A stretch of 64,000 nucleotides of DNA, taken from the NCBI GenBank assembly GCA_964036045.1, contig OZ038382.1, positions 126,914,556 through 126,978,555 on the forward strand, written 5' to 3'. The DNA is from Eutreptiella sp. 'Long Island Sound 2002' (lineage: Eukaryota; Euglenozoa; Euglenophyceae; Eutreptiales; Eutreptiaceae). Numbering within the stretch: position 1 is the stretch's first letter; each line of letters starts with the position of its first letter. Under the pieces are notes generated by a model, which saw nothing but the letters and a program-made list of their open reading frames with translations, was not told where the DNA came from and ran no database searches. A program made the position numbers and the translations under genes. Shown here piece after piece: positions 35,001-43,796 of the stretch.

Positions 35001-35225
35001 AACCCCCAGAGGACACGGGACCAAGGCACAGGCCCCCAGGGAGGGCAACCCGACGGACCGTCACGCGATCGACCTACCCGACCCACCAGCCCGAGCAGCA
35101 CGCCCAAGCCCCCACAGCACGGACCCAGCGAGACACCCACACCTAACCGCACCCCCCCGCCACCAGCCAGCCCCACTCCGGCCTGCACTCCGCACCACGA
35201 CACAGGCCAGGCTGACCTCCACTGA
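31635..35225 (+). CDS. LINE-B giant Pro-rich ORF (1196 codons)
   Basis: One frame is open for 3.6 kb. The body is Pro/Ala/Ser/Thr-rich with a His/Tyr-rich patch (~33040-33120) and a repetitive PPPPLPL section (~33660-34060). Near 34120-34310 it has ordinary composition (LAWWSPPALQELRRWVKWAGG and a FEEVHTRTPANPNEAAPEA segment), followed by a basic Gly/Lys/Arg tail that may bind nucleic acid. A second frame (33389-34993) reads as an acidic start plus an Arg/Ser-rich stretch after a run of 14 Cs at ~33407, so a slip at that homopolymer may have switched the true frame. Function is unknown. An RNA-binding or scaffold role is only a guess. Confidence 0.45.
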   Translation: MPRQQKTASFSSKPPGLQLPTQVRRGKRTHTPTQHTPPHNPRPCPSPLAAQPETHTRPPSRAPPGPATRASPIRPNTSTGPPHTHPPDTLHRLPHSTTHTHPPRGAPRPCGTPTPPSGPPTPPAHTPEDPGPPPPAPECSPRELFPPADANPHDLAHCRIRAQPSPEGEGHSPAPPSPAAADQIGPPGRQVTTGPPQPPAPKLQPEDIPSILPAVAAAEAAAHKPARMTAQPASTTSSSSSASSTSSTSSSDPPLPAALILKATAKAKAGAAHTDPPTPTQATRAPRQRTGTTPDPISAPSHLRTEVLLNLEPDPNPKPDPKPKPAPTRAHTTPQTQRHKPTQHHPRPDPHPSQDPPPTTTRAPLSPAPTTTAEAATQHDPVQALVRIPVTKCPVIHPLQTTTTAGQTDPGTWDPSTTVTVKPGPLPAPPAHHIVQPRGLPTMPNPPPLQGGPENPQGVHGPYPQDQPHHYPHHHHQRPHHHHYQHHPHHYHCQPPYPTRPQPPVHEQHQRMGWQPPSASPAYPTYRQGPPPPYQPPPSYQEPYPYPPGHHVHAEGAPRAQPRQGQPLDPYHQPLPPPYPYVADPWTTGDPPPPPSTRRHRARPPRGRRRLRTGPTRAMTPGPANSGAPAPPPHGTLAHCAHSSHRASTTYLRRFCCPRGHHDPPGTPLPSLPLPRAPPRAPPPPHVRLPLPPPAIQDPHPQPPPPPLPPTQRGTPRPPHVHLPLPPHAPPGSPFPPLPIPIHHPQPPPPPLPLRRTPPSAPPPPHVPLPLPFPAPVPVLHPQPPPPPLPLPQAPPPPPPPQVHVLPRRSRTPGTDPSPPRAPAHLAWWSPPALQELRRWVKWAGGAGRQEGVHMVHTFEEVHTRTPANPNEAAPEAIMPQAAWEALLAMRSRASAPPTPLSPPPVAPGHPPPGLGRQRPLPTLPLPPPPHQEGAGQGQGKGKGHQGALRQEGTEGPQVRADTRRDRTPEETPHGGRKPPKNQDWAGAGTKARRKRAPRQAPRPTPRKSIPRRGDQRRPTPIKYPTTPGGAPPNTHHRSKHRTPCGSHQRTPTGHRKPHGKWRAHLHGESGPHPQRKLQGTPLHGAPPRPHRQATTPATTRATSQAPEEDEGTAATPRTRDRNPQRTRDQGTGPQGGQPDGPSRDRPTRPTSPSSTPKPPQHGPSETPTPNRTPPPPASPTPACTPHHDTGQADLH
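33660..34060 (+). repeat. Minisatellite in LINE-B Pro-rich ORF
   Basis: CCCCCAGCCCCCGCCACC recurs at ~33732, ~33867 and ~33978, with the intervening GCCACCGCCGCCCCATGTCC block also repeated. The period is ~111-135 bp. In one frame it encodes PHPQPPPPPLP units. Confidence 0.65.
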
Positions 35226-36870
35226 CCCACCGCGGCACCACGCGAGACCACGGCACACCGCACCACAGCGCGCCACAGTGCAACGCGCCACAGCACGACG
35301 CGACGCGACGCGGCACAGAGCGGCACAACACGACACAACTGACCCTAACCTGAAGGACTAACCGAAGCCAGCCACGGCACACCCTGGAAGGCGCTGCGCC
35401 AGCACGCCACACACCAGCACCGCAGGCCACACACGGGGCCACAGCGCGCCTGGCGACAACGGTGGCGGACCACCCAGAAGATTAAAACTGGCACCGCAGA
35501 GGGGAAAGGACACGAACAACCCCAGTCCCCTAACCCAAAACCACAAGCAGCTGCCTGGCGCAGCCGCCCAGCCGGCAGAGCCAGGACCTAACCCGGCAAG
35601 AAGGGGCGCCGAGCCCACCGTGTACATAGCCCACCCGACCCATGGGGCCGGAACGCGGCCAAACAGAACGCAACTGAAAACAGCAGCCCGGAAGACAACA
35701 CTGAATGCAGGCCAGTGCGTGCATCAGCCCAGGGAAGGCAGAGGGAGGAACAGGCAAGCCCCCCCGCCCAAGAAAAAAAAAAAGGAGGGGGGAGGGGGAA
35801 AAGGCGCGAAAACAGCCCACAGCCGCCAGACCGCCCGCCAACACCACCACAGGCGGCCAAACCCCCCCCCCAGAAGGCACCGAAGACAGGACCCCCAAAG
35901 AGGCACAGGGGGACCACCCACCGAAAACCGGCAACACCAAGCCAAGAACAGCGGCCGACCGGGAAAAGGGACACCGAAACAAGCAAAAAAAGAAAAAAAA
36001 AGAGAGAGCCACCAGCCCAGCCAAAAAGGAAGGGGATGGAGGGACAGGTACCAGAAGGCCCGGGACAGGAACACAAAAAAAAAGGCGCAAAAAACACACC
36101 CCGACAACCCAGCCAAGAAGGGCTGGGCACAGCCAAGACCCGGGCCCAGCACACACGCCCACACCGCACGCCGGAACCGGAAACGGCGGGGGGCAAGCGG
36201 GGCGCCCACGAAACCACAGACGTCCCATAAGCAGGCCTAAACCGAACCCCAACCACGAACACCACAAACAGCCAACACTAGAGGGACAACACCACAAACC
36301 GTGCCCAAACACACCCACCCAAGACCCCAGCCAGGACTGGCGGGGTTAACAAAACCCACACCCAACCGCCAACCGGACCCAAACACAAACGCCGCACAAC
36401 AGTAGGAAACCCAGTGACCACAGCCCGGGCACTGAGGCAGCCCGTGCCATGCAGGTGACCTGGCCAAACGAGATCCGGAGACCGGGGGTAAGGCTGCATC
36501 TTAAGGCCTGCGCTGCTTTGGGACTCGAGGCGGAGCGTGCGACACCCAAGCGCCTCGGAACCCTAGTACCAAGAACGTGAATGCATGCCTTGGGAACGGG
36601 ATACGCCAGGAAGTCCGGTGAACCTCTAGGGTTCCGTCCAAAGGAGGGGACGTGCGCAAGCACGGGGGCACACCCTCCTGGCGAGACAATCACGTCACGC
36701 TGGCGGCGATCAGCCCTCCCGGTGTTGCCCGGGGCCGCTTTGTTGGGGGCCAACAGTCAGGTCTAGCGGGATGTAAGCCGCCTCCCCCCTTCACGCGCGG
36801 AGCCTCTTCCTGTTCGTCACAGGGGCGACGCCAGGGGGGAACCATGGGGCGCCTCTCCACGACCGAGTGC
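35226..36870 (+). other. LINE-B 3' region
   Basis: After the Pro-rich stop the sequence is A/G-C mixed with oligo-A runs at ~35775, ~35985 and ~36075. No conserved protein motif is visible. Overlapping frames at 35588-36318 on both strands are composition artefacts. Taken as the 3' untranslated region, because the only terminal repeat and target duplication lie at its end. Confidence 0.6.
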
Positions 36871-36890
36871 ACCTACCTACCTACCTACCT
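36871..36890 (+). repeat. (ACCT)5 terminal repeat of LINE-B
   Basis: Five perfect ACCT units sit directly before the right target duplication. Several LINE clades end in short tandem repeats instead of poly(A). Confidence 0.8.
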
Positions 36891-36900
36891 CCATGGCGAC
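36890..36900. repeat. Target-site duplication of LINE-B (right copy)
   Basis: TCCATGGCGAC, pairing with 26066-26076. The first T may belong to the (ACCT)5 tail. Confidence 0.82.
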
Positions 36901-39072
36901 GGACCGCATAGGGGCCTCCGGTATGGCCGTGTACACCGCGTTGCCAGCCGTGGAGTGGTTGGGGCTCTTCGTGGCCCGACACACGGCGCAGTCGCTGCAG
37001 TACTTGTCCAGGATGGCGTAGTACCCCGCTGGGAACTTGAAGCGCCACTCCAGGTCCTGCTCCATCCTGTCCCGACCAGGATGCATGAGCTGGGCGTTAT
37101 GGCAGTGGTCAATGAGCTCCTCCATTCGGTTCTCAGGGACCAATAGCTTGTCCTTGAGGAATAGCTGGGGCCATTCGTCGTCCGACGGGGCGCTCACGGC
37201 ATTCCAGTACTTGCTCCAGTGATCGGATGCCGCATATTCATCCGACCAGTCCTCTGTGAGCACCGACCTGACTAGCTCTACAGGGGCCACCATCCATTGC
37301 TCGAGGGTTTCCTCTCGAATAGCTTGGACTCGGGCGCCCCGGAATTTGGCCAGGTCTGTACGGTTTGCCATCACCACAAAGCACTTGACCCCCTCTTGCT
37401 CCATGGCCTTCTCCATCTCGAGGATGCGCTTGGCCTCCTCGGTCTCCTCGGCGTCCCCATGGCTGGATATGTCCATCCAAGCCTTGCCCGCGAGGTAGGC
37501 CCAGCGACTGAGGCAATATGCCACAGTGTTGTCCTTCCCCGGGACGTATACGACGCTGAGGTCGAACTTGGCGAACGTCTCATGCCATCGGGCCCTCCTT
37601 GCCGCCGGTCCCGAGGGGGTGTCGACGTGCTCCTTGTGCCAGCTCTGCAAGGACTGATGGTCCGTACAAACCACCACCGGTTGCAATCCGATGTGGCCAG
37701 ACCATTTCCTGAGCGCACAAACAATGGCGTACGTCTCCTTCTCCCTCGCGGTCCAGGTTCGGCGTTGGCCCTCGGCCAGGATTCGACTCCAAAGTGCCAC
37801 GGGTACGTGTGACCAGTCGTCCCGGTTCTGCTCGAGGACTGCCCCTACAGCATAGTCCGAGGCGTCCGTCCGTAGCACGAATCCCTTGTCCGGGTCCACC
37901 AAGAATAGCCCCAGCTGCCCCAGGAGTCGCTCCTTCAGGCGGCTGAACGCATCTTCGGCCTCAGGGGTCCAAGGAAGCTTCTTCTTGCTCTCCTTCCGGC
38001 CATCGAACTTGCCCACCTGCAGCATCTTGTGCAGCGGCCCCGACAGTTCTGCATACATCCGGACATAGCCCAAATAGTAGTTGCAGAACCCCATGAAGAA
38101 TCGGAGTTCGCTGATGGTCTGGAGCTTCTCCCAGTGGTGCAGGGACGCCAGCTTCCCAGGCATGGGACGGCGTTGCCCGTGACCAACCACGTGACCCGCG
38201 AACTCCACTTCCTTCACGAAGAGTGAGGCTTTGGTGGGCTTGCACACCATGTTGTGCTTGCCCAGCTCGCTGAGCATTCGGCGCAGATCCTTCTCATGCG
38301 CTTCGATGAGCTCATCCTCAGTCATGTTCTCCGTGCCGGACCCAAGGGTGATGTCATCCACGAAGGGATCGGCACAGTCCCGGACAGGACCGAGTAGGTC
38401 CTCCATCATGCGCTGGAAAGCGGCGTTGCCATTCTTGTCCCCCATAGGCACCACTTTCCACTGCATGGGCCACAGAGGCGTCGACATCGCTGTACAGGGC
38501 CTGGAGTCCGCGTGTAGCGGCATCTGGTGATAGCCGTGTTTCAGGTCTAACACCGTGAAGATCCGCTTTTTCTGTTGTTTTTGGAGGATGGTGTCGATCA
38601 GAGGAAGCGAGTACGAGTCGTGCTCAGTTTGCTCGTTCAAACCCGTGTAATTCACCACCAACCTCCACTCGCCCTTCTCCTTCTTGGGCACGATGAAGGC
38701 TGGGCTGGCCGACTCACTGTCGGAGGGTTCGATCCATCCTCGCTCAATGAACTCGGCCAACAACTTCTTCATGGCCTCGGCCCGATCGCCCTGAAGTTGG
38801 TACTCCCGATGACGATAGATCTTGGAATTCGGCTTCAGCTTGATCCTCGCTGTGCCAAACCTCCCACGATCTGGAGGGTTCTTGTTGGCGACGCCACTGA
38901 ATAGCCGCAGATAGGCATTGATCAGCCTCTCCTTCGGGATCTCCTGGGCCTCTTCAGCCGCTTGCTTCGGTATCGATACAACCGACAGCACTGCGGTATA
39001 GGCCTCTTCTGGGTCCGATATGTTCTCCTCGTCCGATATGCCGTGTTCATCGTTGTGGGGCGCGCTTCCCAC
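36901..39072 (-). pseudogene. Ty3-A pol: RT, RNase H and integrase zinc finger
   Basis: Open minus-strand frame from Met at 39072 down to the LINE-B junction. RT blocks are EWRLVVNYTGLN, TVLDLKHGYHQMPL and DPFVDDITL (FVDD box). RNase H follows: RTDASDYAVGAVLEQ, KETYAIV, CTDHQSLQSW and a final motif VAYCLSR, in which the catalytic Asp is replaced by Tyr (codon 37516-37518; Ty3-B has VADCLSR). The integrase N-terminal finger is HCHNAQLMHPGRD...YCSDCAVC. The frame would continue into 26076-24922 without LINE-B. Domain order RT-RH-IN is Ty3-type. The Tyr and the insertion make it non-functional. Confidence 0.92.
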
Positions 39073-39177
39073 CGATAATCTTCAAACATTTGCGGCATCG
39101 GGCTGGTTCTTGTCGCTCTCGGCCCCCACTGTTGGAAAATCCCACGTCGGCGGGTCCGACCCAACCGCACCATCATA

Positions 39178-39966
39178 TTAGTCCGCGATGTGATCCATGA
39201 CCCTCGCCACGAACTCATCCTTCTCGTACTTGCCAGTGACCAACATTGTGTCATCCCACCAATGCGGAGATGTGACCATGGCCCGCCTCTTCTTGGCTGC
39301 CACACGATCATGCATCCCCATCCGCATGTAGTTGACGACGTTGTCGATCTTGGAGTGGGACAGGATGTCAATGCCATCAACTGGCTGATCCATCCCCTCC
39401 TTGGGCTCGAACATGACCCCCATGGGCACCGCCTCAACCCTACGGATGAATGCTTCATCACCAGTGGGCTGGGCTTGCGCCCCATCCACCAGGAAAGCCT
39501 TGGTACCCCACGCTTGACCCGGGGAGGGCATTGATACACCCTTGGCGTCGATGAACAACTCCTCCTCTGGCCCGAATGACATCTCGTTCAGGGTGATGGA
39601 GTCCAGCGTCGACTTGAGACCCTCCAGCGGACATGGGTTGGATCCTATGCCGGTTATGACCAGGATCCCCTTCGCCCTATCCGCGACGATCTTCTCAGCC
39701 GTACGTCTGGTACTGTCCAGGGAGCCATGCCAATACATGGGCCCCCACTCCTTCAAACCCCAATGCCTATGCCAGGCTGAGTCTCCTCGATGCCAATGCC
39801 TCCTACACTTATGCAAAAGTGGGGCATCCCGGGAAGCGAAGACGTCTGTCTTGGGCGCTTCGGCTCCCAGCGTCTGGATCATCCTGGCATACACCTGCGG
39901 CGCCATTCTATACGCCGTGAGCTGAACTCCACGGTCTCCTCTGGACTTGGCACCCACAGCTTGCAC
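39178..39966 (-). pseudogene. Ty3-A conserved domain between protease and RT
   Basis: A minus-strand frame ending at 39178 in a TAA-type stop after VMDHIAD. It contains KTDVFASRDAPLL, then DSAWHRHWG, then GPMYWHGSLDS, then AKGILVITG. The equivalent in Ty3-B has LALDAFSSG, DSAWKKHWG, WIHCPRWD and KAVLVVPMG. The spacing recalls the D-x-F-A...W..PP...K(I)...(A/V)-L-V-x-P block downstream of RT in DIRS-type elements and pararetroviral RNase H tails, but here it precedes RT. The frame joins the protease by a -1/+1 shift near 39960. Function is unknown. Confidence 0.6.
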
Positions 39967-40688
39967 CGCTTGGACGATCCGATCCTCTTCCTCAGCATTC
40001 CATTGGGATGATCCGCATGCATAGTCCGTGGACAGCCATGTGAGGCATTCATCATCCTCCTGGACCAGTGTTGCACGATGGGGAGGGCTCCAATGGCGTT
40101 TGCCACCATGAAGTCATACCCCATGATCATATCCCAATCAGTAATGTCGGCCACATAGAAGTTCCCGGATAGAGTGCTTCTCTGCGCCAGATCAGGGCGG
40201 TTCAAGCGCTCATGTTCCCAGAATTCCATACTGATAGTTGCTTCATGGGTGCCACCACCCATGATCTCTCCATTGGCCACCTTCAGGCGTACCGGTCTCC
40301 GGCTGAACTGCAGGGATTCCTCCTTGAACAAGCCTCTCCGGACCAGGCTCACCTGGGCACCCGTATCCACCAAAACATCCACCACCAACTCCTCTTGTCT
40401 GCACCGTACACGCACCTTCAAGTGCAACTGCCGCTCATCGCCATGCGGTGTACGGAGGACTCTCACGGCATGCAACTCTAGCACATCCGGGTGCATCAGG
40501 ACTTCGAGGGTATGATCACGGATGGTGTAGATCTTGGGCTGGTCCTGCCAGTCCACTGGGCTCTCCGTGGTCGCTCCTTCCTTCTTGCCACGTCCCTTGC
40601 CCACATACACTTCCCTGGGCAGGGCGCACCAGGGGTTGGGAGTGGCGAAACTCAGTGGTTTTGGCTCTTCTGGAGCCTTGTTCGGCAC
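39879..40688 (-). pseudogene. Ty3-A aspartic protease
   Basis: A minus-strand frame with VVDVLVDTGAQVSLVRRGLF; the DTG codons are 40367-40359. RPVRLKVANGEIMGGG forms the flap region, and TDWDMIMGYDFM is the expected hydrophobic-Gly-Asp strand before the end of a retropepsin. It would cleave Gag and Pol. It follows gag in a different frame. Downstream the reading shifts near 39960 into the next domain, where Ty3-B keeps one frame, so this is probably a mutation. Confidence 0.83.
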
Positions 40689-40769
40689 CCGATGTGCCTT
40701 CGCTTTCTCTGCGATTCCACCAATTTTTGGAGGAGAGACCTCCGAGGTCCCACTCCCGTGGGGGCTCCT

Positions 40770-43579
40770 CTAGACATGGCCTGCCGCAGCTCCCTCCTGC
40801 TGCGATCCGCTCAGACTTTGTCCACGGCGTTGCTGGGCTTTGAGTTCCTCCAACGTTCTCAACATGTCCTCAGCAACCTCCTCGATTGACCTCACTCGTC
40901 GGTCTTGGCCAGGTCCACCACCATAACCTCTTCTTCCGCCTTTCCCTTGGCCTTTGCCTTGGCCTTTTTCCCCGTCTCCGCCTTTCACCTTCCAATCGGC
41001 AATCTGCTGCTCCTTGGGCTTCATCTCGGGGTGGGCGGCGAAGTAGGCCTTCTTGTCCGCCTCATACACCTTGCACTGACGGTGGTCCTGTGCATGGTTG
41101 TCCCCCTTGCCATAACAGACCCAGCACCCGTCGTGCTGAGACCTGTACTCCCGGAACGAGAGCGGTGGGTTCCCGATCCTCCTTGGCTCTTTGCCCTTCT
41201 TGGGTCCCACCCGGTTCCATCTGGACTGATCCTGCCCATGGTCCCTCACGTTGTGCGCCACAAACGCGAAGAAATGGGCCTCCTCGTGATCCTCCCGGCA
41301 CCCGATCCAGTGGTCTTGGCCACTTCCACTACCATCCTCTGCGGAGTTGGCTGTGTCCTCCTGGATCTCCCGATGATGGCGGTCTTCTCGGTGGCCTCGT
41401 TGTCCATGACCTTGTCGACCCTGCACGTGGGCCTCGTTCTTGGCGTTGAGCTTCAGCTCCACCGTGATGTACTTCACGATCTCGTCCAGGCTCATGCGGG
41501 CGAAGATGACCTGCATCCTCAGCGGCTCCCCGCGCCTCCACTCCGGGTTGTTGAGGCGCATCAGCCTTGGCCCCATGGTGTCGCCGAATACCTCCACGTA
41601 GACGGCGTTCTTCAACCCCAACATTCGGCTGGGCTCGCCGAGGTTTCGCCGGAAGAACTCCATTATTCCGGCGTGGGTCTCCTCCGACGCCATGATCTGT
41701 ACGGCCACGCGCTTCTTTGCTCTCTTCTTCTCCTCATCCTCCACTCTTCTCTTCCAATGCCCGGGGAGGACGTCCTTCAGCAGGTGTCGGATTTCGCGGG
41801 CCTCGTTCCAGTCCTCCACCAGCTTGAGGCTTCTTCGGTACTTGCGGATGTACCGATTCCATTCCCGGACCCTCAGTTCCCCGCGCTCCAGCGGCAGCGA
41901 AACGGACCACAAATCCTCCAACTTCTGGTTGGGGGCGTCCACTCGCTCTTGGTCCTCCAGCACTGGAGGCAGGCCTGCTCCGTCTGGATCAATGTATCGC
42001 GGATCTGATCCCTGAGCTCCTCCTTCAGGTCCTGCGCCAGCCGGTGTGGGAATGTCCGACATACCCACTTGTCTCTTGGCGCTCCCCTCATCTCGCCGAC
42101 GACCTCCTCGGCGAAGTCCTCCCTATCCTGGATGAAGTCGTCCAGGTTGGAGAGGTTGCCATCGTAGTAGGGGATTTTGATTCCCCTGAGGTCGTCAATC
42201 CTGATGGCACCTCCGACGTCCGCAGCCACCACTCCACCGAGACGTATACCACCTGTGGCCGGGGGGTGTGAGTACACTCCCCGTACATCCCTCTCCTGCA
42301 TGGAGTGCAGTCCAGTTGGGCCTGAACCCATGGGGTTTGGAATGCGGGGAGGACTTGCTCCACCGGCTGTCCATATCCCCGTATTGGGGTCCTTCATCCA
42401 CAGGTTCCCGCCTGGGTGGCCTCGACCATGTCCGTCGGCGCTTCCCTTGGTTCGCCCCTGCATGGTCTGGCTCTGGATCTCCTCTTCCGCATAAACTGCA
42501 TGGGCAGTCGTAGTGGTCGGTAGATCCTGGGCGGCATGGGACATCTGGCTCCTCGGGTCCGTGGTTACGTGCCCTTCCCGCATGGACCCAGCCGGTGCCG
42601 TGCGTTCCCCGAGCATTGTGGGTTCGCTGAACATGGGAACAAACGGCAGCGCACCCGGGTCAACACGCGGAGGCGCGTAGGGTGCCTCTGCAGGGCCGCC
42701 CATGGGTTTATCCATGGCGCTCCTGAGGGTCTTAACCCGCTCCACCAGCTCTGCCGCTGCCGGCTTTGCCGGGAGCTCCGGACCCGAGGCGAGGGGTTGT
42801 AACTCCTCTAGCCTTTTCAGGCGTCCCGACATGTCCTCCACCAGGTGGAGGAGGCTGTCCACCATTCGCTGCTGCTTCTGCAGGGCCAGCTCCAGTTTCT
42901 CCCGGTACCGGTCCTGATCCGCTCGCAGCTCCGCCATGTCTGTCTCCGCTGCCGACTGGTCATCCATGATCCCCGCAACGTCCTCCTCTAGGCCGTCCTT
43001 CGCGTTGTCCAGGCGGTCGAGGTGCTGCACGATGGCGTCCATCCCCATCTTTGGATACTTGCCGATGAGGAATGATACGTGCTCGCAGTGGCACTCAGCA
43101 TGCTTTCCACCAGATCCGGCGCATCCCACGGTTTCTGGCGCCTCGGACTCCTCCGCCATGGGTGTGTCGCCCATGCTATCCCGCGTTGGCTCCGTGTGCC
43201 GGGCCACAGGCGCCGTTCTGGCTCTGGCAGACCTCTCCAACGCCTCGGCGTCATGCTCGGGGCTGGGTTCTGGGGCCGTGTTCGCCCTTGTGGGCGGTCT
43301 GGCCAACTCTTCCGACTCCGAAGGGTGCTCATAAGCGGTCCGATAGCCCTCGGAGTGCCCCTCGGAATCTGCGGCTGACCACAGCCTGACCGGGCTGGGA
43401 TCCGTATCCATAGCCCTGGCGTCCCCTGCCGCGGGCTTGGGTGACCCGCGCTTCCGGTAGCACCGGGCCCGTCCTCCACTGCTGCCTGAATGGCAGGTCT
43501 CCTCAGAGTCCTCCGCGAAGGAGCGGAGTTTGCATGCCCTTCGGCAGGGACGCTCACACATGGAGACAAGGTCCTCCAT
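40770..43579 (-). pseudogene. Ty3-A Gag
   Basis: The first Met after the PBS is at 43579, but the frame is open upstream across the PBS into the LTR (Met at 43909). Order: Cys-rich MCERPCRRACK, acidic/Ser stretch, CHCEH cluster (~43090), coiled coil (~43050-42800), then the PYYDGNLSNLDDFI core (~42170). A frameshift lies at ~41950, within sequence where Ty3-B has EQERVDAP. The second frame runs from 42068 to 40770 with the capsid-like region, a zinc knuckle CWVCYGKGDNHAQDHRQC (~41110) and a Gly/Lys/Arg basic tail. Gag packages element RNA. The frameshift kills this copy. Confidence 0.83.
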
Positions 43580-43784
43580 GTCAAGTCCTCCTCTTCCCGA
43601 ACGTCGTACTTCTCTTCGGGCTTCAACTTCCGGAGTTCGCCATGCTCCTGAGCGTCTCGGCTCTTCTCTGGCTCCAATCACCGGCGTGTCCACCGAGTCC
43701 ACACTACGCACCCGGGGCGTACTTGGGCAGGGCTCATAGGGGCCAAAGTCCCCGGGTCGGCGGTAGGTAGGGGCAGGAGGTACA

Positions 43785-43796
43785 CCTCTGCTACCA
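43785..43796 (-). promoter_or_regulatory. Ty3-A primer-binding site (tRNA-iMet type)
   Basis: On the minus strand TGGTAGCAGAGG begins directly after the LTR end CTTCTATA. It is complementary to an initiator-Met tRNA ending CCUCUGCUACCA, the form known from animals. The land-plant element site is usually TGGTATCAGAGC. Confidence 0.88.

Larger units (their letters stand above)
26077..36890 (+). mobile_element. LINE-B, 5'-truncated non-LTR retrotransposon (10.8 kb)
   Basis: Inserted in the integrase gene of Ty3-A and flanked by a ~10-bp target duplication. It starts abruptly within the region upstream of the RT core, so the endonuclease is missing, as is typical of 5' truncation. Order: RT, RNase H, CCHC motif, Ulp1-like peptidase candidate, very Pro/His-rich ORF, ~1.6 kb 3' region and a terminal (ACCT)5. 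The sense strand is extremely C/A-rich. It is younger than LINE-A and Ty3-A by position and has few stops. Confidence 0.85.

Noticed and set aside
35588-36318. Overlapping open frames on both strands at the LINE-B 3' end
   Set aside because: Low-complexity Lys/Pro or Phe/Leu/Ser-rich translations in several frames, best explained as 3' untranslated sequence.
39178-39966. dUTPase or second protease identity for the extra Ty3 domain
   Set aside because: No dUTPase motifs and no second DTG/DSG; the visible pattern fits neither.
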